Part shown: positions 9,512 to 18,108 of the stretch, piece by piece | Numbering within the stretch: the stretch's first letter is position 1 | How the letters are laid out: each line of letters begins with the position of its first letter | NCBI RefSeq assembly: GCF_900129855.1 | Contig: NZ_LT670819.1 | Location: 2,418,001-2,482,000 of the forward strand | DNA length: 64,000 nt | Source of the DNA: Streptomyces sp. 3214.6 | GTDB taxonomy: Bacteria > Actinomycetota > Actinomycetes > Streptomycetales > Streptomycetaceae | Direction: 5' to 3' | The notes under the pieces: model-generated | Told to the model about the DNA's origin: nothing | What the model saw: only the letters and a program-made list of their open reading frames with translations | Databases searched by the model: none | Made by a program: the position numbers and the translations under genes

Positions 9512-9647
9512 GATCAAGGCGTAGTCGGTTGCCGCGTGTTCCCCAGCGGCGGCGCCTTGCGCGGACGCGGCGGGCAGTATCGGACGGCATGTCCGGAGTG
9601 GCCGGCGCTGACGGCGTGGTCGCGTGGACGGCGCGGGGAACGGAGGT

Positions 9648-9691
9648 GGGCCTGCGCGACAGTCCCGTGACAGGGATGTCCGCGCAGGCCC
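9648..9691 (-). terminator. Hairpin after ngcG
   Basis: 11-bp arms (9648-9658 and 9681-9691) with an additional inner CCC/GGG pairing, about 50 nt downstream of the ngcG stop. Likely terminator of the ngcEFG operon. Confidence 0.75.
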
Positions 9692-9741
9692 GAGGAACAT
9701 GTGGACGGGCGGGTGGCGGCGCACGTGCTCAGGACCCGCGG

Positions 9742-10677
9742 CTACTTCAGCGCCCCCGCGGTCAGCCCCTGCACCACCTGCCGCTGGAAGACGATGTACG
9801 CGGCCAGCACCGGCAGCATCGCCATCACCAGCCCCGCGAAGAGGCCCGACCAGTCGCCCTTGTATCCCTGGCTGACGGCCAGTTGGACCAGTCCCTGGGT
9901 GAGGACGTGCTTGTCGGGGTCGGTGTTGAGGACCGTGGGCAGCATGTACTGGTTCCACTGGCCCAGGAAGTTGAAGATGCCGACGCTGATCAGGCCGGGC
10001 TTGGCCATGGGCAGCATGATCTGGAAGAAGGTACGGCTGTGCGAGGCGCCGTCCACGAAGGCCGCCTCCGCCACCGACGTCGGCAGGGTGCGGAAGAACG
10101 CCGTCAGGAAGAACACCGTGAACGGCAGCGAGTAGGCGATGTAGACGAGGATCAGGCCGTGGAGGGAGTTCAGCAGGCCCATGTTGTTCACGACGTAGAA
10201 CAGCGGGACCAGGGCAAGCATGATCGGGAAGCTCATGCCGCCGATGAAGAGGTAGTAGATGAAACGGTTTCCGGGGAAGTCGAAGCGCGCGAGGACGTAG
10301 GCCGCCATGGAACCGAGGACCAGGGTTCCGATGAGTGAACCTCCCACGACCAGCACGGTGTTGAGGAAGTAGTCGCTCATGTTGGCCTCGGTCCAGGCCC
10401 GCGACCAGTTGTCGAAGTGCAGCTTGTCCGGCAGCGACCAGGGCGAGCCGAAGATGGAGCTGTCGTCCTTGAAGGAGGTCATCACCGCCCACAGCAACGG
10501 CAGCACGACCATGATCGCCCAGAGGACCAGGATGCCGTGGGAAAAGACGTTGAGGACCTTTCCCTCCGTCTTCTTCTCCGCGGGCGGTTTCCCGAAGGCC
10601 GGGTCGACCTTCGTGACCCAAACGCCGGAGCTGCCCGGCTCGGCCGGCCGGGACGCGGGGGTTTGTGTCGTCTTCAA
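9742..10677 (-). CDS. ngcG: GlcNAc/chitobiose ABC transporter permease NgcG
   Basis: 311-aa MalG-type permease with about six transmembrane helices. The cytoplasmic EAA loop reads EAAFVDGASHSRTFFQIMLP (near residue 200), where it would contact the shared ATPase. The start is TTG, with GGAG 7 nt upstream inside the end of ngcF, so translation is coupled. Together with ngcE and ngcF it matches the N-acetylglucosamine/N,N'-diacetylchitobiose importer of S. olivaceoviridis. No ATPase gene is present; in Streptomyces the multiple-sugar ATPase MsiK serves such importers. Confidence 0.88.
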   Translation of the reverse strand: MKTTQTPASRPAEPGSSGVWVTKVDPAFGKPPAEKKTEGKVLNVFSHGILVLWAIMVVLPLLWAVMTSFKDDSSIFGSPWSLPDKLHFDNWSRAWTEANMSDYFLNTVLVVGGSLIGTLVLGSMAAYVLARFDFPGNRFIYYLFIGGMSFPIMLALVPLFYVVNNMGLLNSLHGLILVYIAYSLPFTVFFLTAFFRTLPTSVAEAAFVDGASHSRTFFQIMLPMAKPGLISVGIFNFLGQWNQYMLPTVLNTDPDKHVLTQGLVQLAVSQGYKGDWSGLFAGLVMAMLPVLAAYIVFQRQVVQGLTAGALK

Positions 10678-10678
10678 T

Positions 10679-11605
10679 TCAGTACTCCAGCCGCTCGCGC
10701 CGCCCCAGCCGCATCACGACCGCGGCGAAGGCCAGCGTCACGATGAGCAAGGCGACGCCGATGGTGGTGGCGTAGGCGGCCTGACCGTCCCGGAACGCCT
10801 TCTGGTACACGTACAGGACCATGACGGTGGTCGAGTAGTCGGGGCCGCCGGGCCCGGTCGTCATGATCTGCACGACCGCGAACGACTCGGCGCCGAGCGC
10901 GAGGATGCCCATGTAGACCCAGCCCGACCGCACCGTGTCCCAGAGCAGCGGCAGGGTGATCCGGAAGAACATCGCGGCCCGGCTCGCGCCGTCCAGCAGC
11001 GCGGCCTCGTACAGGTCCGCCGGGATGGAGGCCATGCCCGCCGAGAACAGGACCACGAAGAAACCGACCGTGGACCAGACGAGCACCGCCATCACACACC
11101 ACAGCGCGAGGTCCGGATCGCCCAGCCAGAGAGGCTGGACGCCGTCCAGTCCGATCCCGCGCAGGAACGAGTTGATCGCACCGCTGTCCGGGTTGTACGC
11201 GAAGGCGAACAGCAGCGCCACGATGGCGATCGACAACACCTGCGGGAAAAAGTAAACGATCTTGTAGAAGGAAGAGCCCCGGACGCCGGAGATCACCGGG
11301 CCACCCTTCCTTCTGCGTCCGCCGACATTGATCATGAAGGCGAAGAACAGCGCCAGGCCGATCGTCACCACCGGCAGCACGATCGCGAACAGCAGACTGT
11401 GCTGCAAGGACTTCCAGAAGATCTCGTCGTCCAGCATCCTCCGGTAATTGTCCAGGCCGACCATCTTGAATTCGGGGCTCAGGCCGGTCCAGTCCGTGAA
11501 CGAGTAGTAGATGGACTGGATGAACGGCCACACCACGAAGAGCCCGTACAGTCCCAGGGGCAGCGCCAGGAACCCCACGATGAACCGGTACTTGCCGTGC
11601 TGCAT
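10679..11605 (-). CDS. ngcF: GlcNAc/chitobiose ABC transporter permease NgcF
   Basis: 308-aa MalF-type permease with six or so hydrophobic helices. Its EAA loop reads EAALLDGASRAAMFFRITLP (about residue 205). Partner of NgcG. The ATG at 11605 is preferred (GGAG 5 nt upstream); a GTG two codons earlier overlaps the ribosome site. It starts 43 nt after ngcE and ends 1 nt before ngcG, so the three genes form one operon. Confidence 0.88.
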   Translation of the reverse strand: MQHGKYRFIVGFLALPLGLYGLFVVWPFIQSIYYSFTDWTGLSPEFKMVGLDNYRRMLDDEIFWKSLQHSLLFAIVLPVVTIGLALFFAFMINVGGRRRKGGPVISGVRGSSFYKIVYFFPQVLSIAIVALLFAFAYNPDSGAINSFLRGIGLDGVQPLWLGDPDLALWCVMAVLVWSTVGFFVVLFSAGMASIPADLYEAALLDGASRAAMFFRITLPLLWDTVRSGWVYMGILALGAESFAVVQIMTTGPGGPDYSTTVMVLYVYQKAFRDGQAAYATTIGVALLIVTLAFAAVVMRLGRRERLEY

Positions 11606-11648
11606 CGCCACTCCGGTGCTTTATGGATGCTTTTCGGTGATTCTCGCC

Positions 11649-13157
11649 TCACTGGTGCTTGTAATGCTTGACCGTCGTGTCCTTGGCGGTCGCGTCGGCG
11701 TATCCCTGGATCTTCTTGATCGCCTCGGCGGGGGTGAGTCGGCCGGCCATCATCTCGCCGAGACCGGACACGCCGATCTTCTCCTTCTGCAACTGGACAT
11801 ACCAGTCCTGCAGCCGCGGATTCACCACGTTGTCGCCGGCCTTCTCCAGAGCCGCGACACCCGACTTGAGACCTGGTGTGAGCGTGATTCCGTCGGTGCC
11901 CCCGTTGTACGCGGTCAGCGACTTGACCTTGGCGGTGAAGTTCTTGGCCGACGCCTCGCTGAGCATGATGCGCAGTTGTTCCATGCCGCCCGCCGCGTTC
12001 TTCGCCTTGACCGGTACGACGAACGGCTCTCCGCCGGAGGCCCAGATGGTGCCGAACGGCATCTTGTCGGAGGAGTCGATGCCGGTGGGCGCGGAAACTG
12101 CCAGATCGAAGTCCTTCGGGATGACGTCCGCCGACTCGTTCTCCACCCAGGAGCCGTTGGGGATGAAAAGTGCCTTGCCCTTGGCCCACGCGGTCTGCGA
12201 CTGGGTGTGGTCCAGGCCGGGGGTGCCCTGGAGGATGTAACCCTTCTTGTAGAGCTCGTAGTAAGCGTCGAAACACGCCTTCACCGCAGGGTGTTTCCAG
12301 GCGTTCGGCTCCAGGTTGTCGATGGCGTCGAGGACTTCACGGCCGCCCACCTTGCCGATCATCGGGTAGAGCGAGAAGGGGAGGTAATACGGGTATTTGC
12401 CCGCATAAGTCCAGCCGGCCATGCCCTTCTTCTTGGCCTTCTCGCAGACCGCGAGCATCTGGTCCCAGGTCTCGGGGTACGTGGCGTCGAGCGAGTCCAG
12501 GGCCTTCTGCGAGTACCAGACGCCGTAAACGGTGTAGGCGTAGTACATGATCCAGACCGGGGCGCCGTCGAACTGGCCCATCTCGACGATGCCGGGTCGC
12601 AGGGTGTCGCGGACCTTCTTGTTCGGGTCGTCGTAGGAGGCGGCGTCGAGGAGCGGAGTGAGGTCGGCGAGCTGGTTCTTGCCGACCAGGACACCCATGT
12701 CCATCTGCTCGGCGCCGGAATTGTCGATCAGATCGGGCGGGGTGCCCTGGTTGAAACGGGGCTGGAGCGTCGTCTGGATCTTCTGTATGGCCGAGAACTT
12801 CACCTTCGCGCCGGGGAAGTTCTTCTCGTAGATCTTGACCGCGTCCTCGGCGTAGGCCTTGCCGAAACCGCCGTCGAACAGGACGAATTCCATCGGGACG
12901 GTTTCGTTGACCGCGAGAGGGTTCTTCGCGGTCTTCTTTCCGGCCTTCGCCTTCTCCTCGCCGCCGCCACCACTGCTGGCGCAGCCGGACAGAAAGCTCA
13001 TCGTGGGGACGGAGAACAGGCCGAGGGCCGCCGACCTCTTGATCAGGTCTCGGCGGCCTACACTCGCGGAACCGTTGATCTCAGAGCCGCTGATCTCAGA
13101 GCCGCTGATCTCGGAGCCATTGTAGTCGGAGCCGCTGTTCTCGGAGTGGGATCCCAT
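11649..13157 (-). CDS. ngcE: GlcNAc/chitobiose-binding lipoprotein NgcE
   Basis: 502-aa extracellular solute-binding protein (SBP_bac_1-like). The N-terminus has about 30 Ser/Gly/Glu-rich residues made of repeated SEISG units, then a twin-arginine-like GRRDLIKRSA and a lipobox (LSGC) before a SSGGGG linker. The mature domain has the family pattern EFVLFDGGFGKAYAEDAVKIYEK and many aromatic residues for sugar stacking. The ATG at 13157 is chosen over one at 13196 because GCGAGGAC lies upstream and it opens the known MGSHSENS-type N-terminus. First gene of the ngc operon; a DasR-like site lies 150 nt upstream. Confidence 0.9.
   Translation of the reverse strand: MGSHSENSGSDYNGSEISGSEISGSEINGSASVGRRDLIKRSAALGLFSVPTMSFLSGCASSGGGGEEKAKAGKKTAKNPLAVNETVPMEFVLFDGGFGKAYAEDAVKIYEKNFPGAKVKFSAIQKIQTTLQPRFNQGTPPDLIDNSGAEQMDMGVLVGKNQLADLTPLLDAASYDDPNKKVRDTLRPGIVEMGQFDGAPVWIMYYAYTVYGVWYSQKALDSLDATYPETWDQMLAVCEKAKKKGMAGWTYAGKYPYYLPFSLYPMIGKVGGREVLDAIDNLEPNAWKHPAVKACFDAYYELYKKGYILQGTPGLDHTQSQTAWAKGKALFIPNGSWVENESADVIPKDFDLAVSAPTGIDSSDKMPFGTIWASGGEPFVVPVKAKNAAGGMEQLRIMLSEASAKNFTAKVKSLTAYNGGTDGITLTPGLKSGVAALEKAGDNVVNPRLQDWYVQLQKEKIGVSGLGEMMAGRLTPAEAIKKIQGYADATAKDTTVKHYKHQ
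13074..13146 (-). repeat. 15-bp coding repeats in ngcE N-terminus
   Basis: About five tandem 15-bp units (GCTGATCTCAGAGCC and variants) encode S-G-S-E-I repeats ahead of the signal sequence of NgcE. Two neighbouring units differ by a single base or less, which suggests recent slippage. Confidence 0.85.
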
Positions 13158-13304
13158 GCTCAAGTCCTCGCCTTCTCCAGGACTCAGGCGGTGCACCGGA
13201 TCATTCCCGGCACCGCGGTCAGGTCAAGCAGGGTCGTGCGGATCGCGTGGTCCAACGGCGTCGACGGTAACGACCGTAACGGCTGTGTCGACGATGAATC
13301 GCCG

Positions 13305-13320
13305 ACAGGTATAGTCCACT
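13305..13320. promoter_or_regulatory. DasR-responsive element (dre)-like site
   Basis: ACAGGTATAGTCCACT matches the Streptomyces dre consensus ACTGGTCTAGACCACT at 13 of 16 positions, including the GGT and ACC-type flanks. DasR is the GlcNAc-responsive GntR repressor. The site lies between divergent ngcE (minus) and GH92 (plus), 148 nt upstream of ngcE and 238 nt upstream of GH92. The rest of the 13158-13557 gap holds no gene that I can see. Confidence 0.6.
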
Positions 13321-13557
13321 TCTTGCCGACGGAGCAAGATCGAATGCAAGGTTGACCGCCGGTCTTTTCCGAGTTGAGACCTCCCGGACATATGAACTAC
13401 CTGCGGGCGCCTGGCCGGAAAAACGCATGACACGAACCCCGCCTGGCGCAATCAACATCCTTGACATCACCGTCCACTTGGCCCACTACTGATTTCTGCG
13501 TAACCACGAGGACAACGTTGTCCGGGGCGTTGTCCGGCGCGGGGAGGGTGCTCACGC

Positions 13558-16500
13558 ATGCAGCGGTTCGGACGGTTACGGGCGGTCGTGGTCACGGCCG
13601 CTCTGGTCATGACGGTCGGTGCGCAGGGGACGGCGGTCGCACTGCCGTCGCCGGTCCCGTTCCCCGCCCGGGAGTTCGCCTCGTCCTTCGAGGCGGGTGA
13701 CCACGCCCCCGACTGGCAGAGCACCGTCGACACCGCACCGGACGGCGGCAGGCAGGCCTCGGGGGTCGACGGCGGCTACGGCGGCGGGCTTCCCGGTGAG
13801 GTGACCGACCGGGTGACGCAGGTCCGGGCGAGCGCGGAGAACACGGCCGGCGGCGAGGTGAAGGAGAACCTCGTCGACGGCGAGGCGAGCACCAAGTGGC
13901 TGGCCTTCGCCGCCACCGGCTGGGTCGAGTTCGACCTCGACGAGCCTGCGCGGGTAACCGCTTACGCGCTCACTTCCGCCAATGACTTCGCCGACCGCGA
14001 CCCCGCCGACTGGACCCTCTCCGGCTCGGCGGACGGCGTCTCCTGGACGCCCCTGGACACCCGCGCCGGGGAAACCTTTGCGGAGCGTTTCCAGACCCGT
14101 GCCTACAGCCTCGCGGCCCCCGCCGAGTACCGGCACTTCCGGCTGGAGATCACCAGGAACCATGGCGCCGGGCTCGTGCAGCTCGCCGACGTGCGGTTCG
14201 GCACGGGAGGGGGCGACGGGCCCGTCCCGCCGGACATGCTCACCGTCGTCGACCGGGGCCCGAGCGGCTCGCCGACCGCGAAGGCGGGCGCCGGCTTCAC
14301 CGGGCGGCGGGCACTGCGTTACGCGGGTCGGCACACCGCTTCCGGCCGGGCGTACTCGTACAACAAGGTGTTCGACGTGAACGTCCGGGTCGGTTCGCGC
14401 ACCCAGCTGGCGTACCGGATCTTCCCGTCGATGGCGGGCGGCGACCTGGACTATGCCGCGACCAACGTTTCCGTGGACCTTGCTTTCACGGACGGAACGT
14501 ATCTGAGCGGCCTCGGGGCGAGCGATCAGTACGGTTTCCCGTTGTCGCCGCGCGGGCAGGGCGCGGCGAAGGTGCTGTACGTCAACCAGTGGAACGACGT
14601 GGTGTCGGGGATCGGGGCGGTGGCGGCCGGAAAGACGGTCGACCGGATCCTCGTCGCCTACGACTCCCCCGGCGGGCCGGCGCGGTTCCGGGGCTGGGTG
14701 GACGACATCGCGTTGCGCACGGCCGCCCCACAGGCGGCGAAGGCTCATCTGTCGGACTACGCGGTGACCACGCGCGGCACCAACTCCAGCGGGGGGTTCT
14801 CGCGCGGAAACACGTTTCCCGCGACGGCCGTGCCGCACGGCTTCAACTTCTGGACGCCGGTGACGAACGCGTCCTCGCTGGGCTGGCTCTATGACTACGC
14901 GCGGGCCAACAACGCGGACAACCGGCCCACGATCCAGGCGTTCAGCGCGAGTCACGAGCCGAGTCCGTGGATGGGTGACCGGCAGACGTTCCAGGTGATG
15001 CCGTCGGTGGCGCCCGGTGTCCCGGACACCGGGCGGTCGGCCCGGGCACTGGCGTTCCGGCACAGCGACGAGACCGCCCGCCCGTACTACTACGGGGTGC
15101 GTTTCGAGAACGCTCTCAGGGCGGAGATGGCGCCGACCGACCACGCGGCCGCCCTGCGCTTCACCTATCCCGGTCCGGACGCGAGCGTCGTCTTCGACAA
15201 CGTCACCGACCAGGCGGGGCTGACGCTCGACAAGGAGACCGGGGTCGTCACCGGTTACTCGGACGTGAAGTCGGATCTGTCCACGGGGGCCACGCGACTC
15301 TTCGTGTACGGCGAGTTCGACGCGCCCGTGACGGACGGGGCATCGAGCGGGGTGAAGGGTTACCTGCGTTTCGACGCGGGCTCCGACCGCACCGTCACCC
15401 TGCGGCTGGCGACCTCCCTCATCGGCGTCGACCAGGCCCGCGACAACCTCCGCCAGGAAATCCCGGAGGGCACCGATTTCGAGACGGTCAAGTCGCGGGC
15501 CCAACGGCAGTGGGACGAGCTCCTGGGCAGGGTGGAGGTCGAGGGTGCGAGCCAGGACCAGCTGACGACGCTTTACTCCAGCCTGTACCGGCTGTACCTG
15601 TATCCCAACTCCGGTTTCGAGAAGGTCGGTGCCACGTACCGGTACGCGTCGCCCTTCTCGCCGATGCCCGGCCAGGACACCCCGACGCACACCGGCGCGA
15701 AGATCGTGGACGGGAAGGTGTACGTCAACAACGGTTTCTGGGACACCTACCGGACGACCTGGCCCGCCTACGCGCTGCTGACGCCCACGCAGGCGGGGGT
15801 GCTGACGGACGGGTTCGTGCAGCAGTACAAGGACGGCGGCTGGACCTCACGCTGGTCCTCTCCCGGGTACGCCGACCTGATGACCGGCACGTCGTCGGAC
15901 GTCGCCTTCGCAGACGCGTTCGTGAAGGGCGTCGGCTTCGACGCGAAGGCGGCGTACGAGGCGGCCCTCAAGAACGCCACCGTCGTGCCCCCGGCATCGG
16001 GGGTGGGCCGCAAGGGCATGGCGACGTCCCCCTTCCTCGGCTACACCAGCACGGCCACGCACGAGGGCCTGTCGTGGGCGCTGGAGGGCTACCTCAACGA
16101 CTACGGCATCGCCCGCATGGGCCAGGCGCTGTACCGGAAGACCGGGGAGCATCGCTATCAGGAGGAGGCGGACTACTTCCTCAACCGTGCGCAGGGCTAC
16201 GTGCACCTCTTCGACACCAAGGCTGGGTTCTTCCAGGGGAAGGACGACAAGGGCGACTGGCGGGTGGCGTCGCAGAGCTACGACCCACGGGTGTGGGGCT
16301 ACGACTACACCGAGACCAACGGCTGGGGCTATGCCTTCACCGCCCCACAGGACAGCCGGGGTCTGGCCAACCTGTACGGCGGCCGCGACGGGCTGGCGAA
16401 GAAACTCGATGCCTACTTCGCAACCCCGGAAACCGCTTCCCCCGAGTTCGTGGGCTCCTACGGCGGGGTCATCCATGAGATGACCGAGGCGCGGGACGTG

Positions 16501-17394
16501 CGGATGGGCATGTACGGGCACTCCAACCAGGTCGCGCATCACGCGATCTACATGTACGACGCGGCCGGGCAGCCCTGGAAGGCACAGGCAAAGGCCCGCG
16601 AGGTGCTCGCACGGCTCTACACCGGCAGTGCCATCGGTCAGGGCTACCACGGCGACGAGGACAACGGCGAGCAGTCGGCCTGGTACCTGTTCTCCGCGCT
16701 CGGTTTCTACCCGCTGGTGATGGGCAGCGGCGAATACGCCGTCGGCTCCCCCCTGTTCACCAAGGCGACCGTGCATCTGGAGAACGGCAAGGATCTCGTG
16801 GTCAAGGCCCCGAAGAACAGCGCGAAGAACGTGTATGTGCAAGGCCTGAAGGTCAACGGCCGCGCCTGGAAGTCGACTTCGCTTGCGCACTCGCTTCTCG
16901 CGAAGGGCGGGGTCCTGGAGTTCGAGATGGGACCGCGGCCCTCGACGTGGGGATCCGGAAAGAACGCGGCACCGGTTTCGATCACCCGGGACGACAAGGC
17001 GCCCGCACCACGCACCGACGTGCTGAAGGGCGCCGGCGCACTGTTCGACGACACCTCGGCAACCCAGGAAACGGTGTCGGGGACGCTCGCCCTGCCGGTG
17101 ACGGCGGATACCAAGGCCGTGCAGTACACCTTGACCTCCGCCGATCACACCCAGGTGCCCGGGAGTTGGACCCTTCAGGGCTCCGCCGACGGACGGACGT
17201 GGACCGATCTGGACCGGCGCTCCGCCGAGACGTTCCCCTGGGACCGACAGACCCGGGCTTTCACGATCGCCCGACCGGGCGCATACGGGCACTACCGGCT
17301 GGTGTTCGCCGGCGAGACAAGCGGGGCAAGCGGAGAGGGCGGAGCGGGCTCGGTGACCCAAGTGCGCCTGGCGGAGGTCGAGTTGTTGTCTTGA
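13558..17394 (+). CDS. Secreted GH92 alpha-mannosidase with two F5/8 type C domains
   Basis: 1278-aa exported glycoside hydrolase of family 92, which removes alpha-linked mannose from glycans such as fungal or glycoprotein mannan. It has a Sec signal peptide (residues 1-29, AVA-like site), a galactose-binding-like F5/8 C domain (about 85-220), a connector, the GH92 N- and catalytic domains (about 395-1120), and a second F5/8 C-like domain at the C-terminus (about 1150-1275). The GH92 hallmark GDEDNGEQSAWYLFSALG is present near residue 1030. GGGAGGG precedes the ATG. A hairpin follows. Bond specificity (1,2-, 1,3- or 1,6-) cannot be told by eye. Confidence 0.9.
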   Translation: MQRFGRLRAVVVTAALVMTVGAQGTAVALPSPVPFPAREFASSFEAGDHAPDWQSTVDTAPDGGRQASGVDGGYGGGLPGEVTDRVTQVRASAENTAGGEVKENLVDGEASTKWLAFAATGWVEFDLDEPARVTAYALTSANDFADRDPADWTLSGSADGVSWTPLDTRAGETFAERFQTRAYSLAAPAEYRHFRLEITRNHGAGLVQLADVRFGTGGGDGPVPPDMLTVVDRGPSGSPTAKAGAGFTGRRALRYAGRHTASGRAYSYNKVFDVNVRVGSRTQLAYRIFPSMAGGDLDYAATNVSVDLAFTDGTYLSGLGASDQYGFPLSPRGQGAAKVLYVNQWNDVVSGIGAVAAGKTVDRILVAYDSPGGPARFRGWVDDIALRTAAPQAAKAHLSDYAVTTRGTNSSGGFSRGNTFPATAVPHGFNFWTPVTNASSLGWLYDYARANNADNRPTIQAFSASHEPSPWMGDRQTFQVMPSVAPGVPDTGRSARALAFRHSDETARPYYYGVRFENALRAEMAPTDHAAALRFTYPGPDASVVFDNVTDQAGLTLDKETGVVTGYSDVKSDLSTGATRLFVYGEFDAPVTDGASSGVKGYLRFDAGSDRTVTLRLATSLIGVDQARDNLRQEIPEGTDFETVKSRAQRQWDELLGRVEVEGASQDQLTTLYSSLYRLYLYPNSGFEKVGATYRYASPFSPMPGQDTPTHTGAKIVDGKVYVNNGFWDTYRTTWPAYALLTPTQAGVLTDGFVQQYKDGGWTSRWSSPGYADLMTGTSSDVAFADAFVKGVGFDAKAAYEAALKNATVVPPASGVGRKGMATSPFLGYTSTATHEGLSWALEGYLNDYGIARMGQALYRKTGEHRYQEEADYFLNRAQGYVHLFDTKAGFFQGKDDKGDWRVASQSYDPRVWGYDYTETNGWGYAFTAPQDSRGLANLYGGRDGLAKKLDAYFATPETASPEFVGSYGGVIHEMTEARDVRMGMYGHSNQVAHHAIYMYDAAGQPWKAQAKAREVLARLYTGSAIGQGYHGDEDNGEQSAWYLFSALGFYPLVMGSGEYAVGSPLFTKATVHLENGKDLVVKAPKNSAKNVYVQGLKVNGRAWKSTSLAHSLLAKGGVLEFEMGPRPSTWGSGKNAAPVSITRDDKAPAPRTDVLKGAGALFDDTSATQETVSGTLALPVTADTKAVQYTLTSADHTQVPGSWTLQGSADGRTWTDLDRRSAETFPWDRQTRAFTIARPGAYGHYRLVFAGETSGASGEGGAGSVTQVRLAEVELLS

Positions 17395-17448
17395 TCTGGT
17401 AACCGCCAGCGATCAACGGCTGTACCGGGCGTCACCCGTGTTCCAGAA

Positions 17449-17483
17449 TGACCGGGCCGCCCGCGAGCGCCGGGCGGCCGGTC
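17449..17483 (+). terminator. Hairpin after GH92 gene
   Basis: Arms 17449-17463 and 17470-17483 pair over 14 bp with a single G bulge, 54 nt beyond the stop of the mannosidase gene. Confidence 0.7.
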
Positions 17484-17501
17484 ATGGAGGGGGAAGCGGT
17501 C

Positions 17502-18026
17502 ATGGGCATCATCGGACGGTTCACGGGGCTGCTCGCCGGCGCGGCTCTCGGGGCGGGGGCCTTGTTCGCGACGGCGGCGCCGGCACAGGCGTACAGCCCG
17601 AACCCGCAGTTCCACGCCTACTACTACGACACCGACACCTGCCCGTGCAGCGGCGGCAACCTCACCGACCCGTTCGACAACACGACGTTCGCGCAAGACG
17701 CCGGCGGCTACGCCGTGAAGATGGAAATGATCAATTCGGGAGCGTTCGTCGGCAAGGTGGAGTTCCACCCGAACGACGAGAAGCTCTGGCTGTACGACAC
17801 CGCGAACGACGGTGACACGTACTACGTCAAGGTCAGCTACACGTCCGGCGGCACCACCCACAACCTGGGCACCTTCAGCCCGCCCGGGACCACGGCGGTG
17901 CTGGACTACGAGGTCGAGGACTTCGACCTCCCCGAAGGCGCTTACGTCGACATTTCCGTCTACGACGACGCCGCGCTCACCGACCTCATCGGTGCCGCGC
18001 GTGGCACCGGCGCGGCCATCGCCTAG
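17502..18026 (+). CDS. Small secreted protein, function unknown
   Basis: 174-aa protein with a clear signal peptide ending in APAQAYS (cleavage near residue 32). The mature part of about 140 residues is rich in Tyr, Asp and Thr with one Cys pair (DTCPC). It alternates hydrophobic and polar residues as in a small beta-sandwich. I do not recognise a family. The ATG at 17502 is chosen because it opens the signal peptide and follows GGAGGGGGAA; an ATG at 17448 would add 18 residues lying over the terminator hairpin. It sits 82 nt before the GH67 gene and may be co-transcribed with it. Confidence 0.75.
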   Translation: MGIIGRFTGLLAGAALGAGALFATAAPAQAYSPNPQFHAYYYDTDTCPCSGGNLTDPFDNTTFAQDAGGYAVKMEMINSGAFVGKVEFHPNDEKLWLYDTANDGDTYYVKVSYTSGGTTHNLGTFSPPGTTAVLDYEVEDFDLPEGAYVDISVYDDAALTDLIGAARGTGAAIA

Positions 18027-18108
18027 GCAGGCCGCGCCACCCGGTCCGCATCGCCACAGCCCCATCGCCACAGCCCCCATCGCCGACCCGCAGCGCCTCG
18101 GAGGGACC

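Noticed and set aside
13227-13242. Second DasR element near GTGGTCC
   Set aside because: Only one half-site resembles the consensus; the other half does not match.
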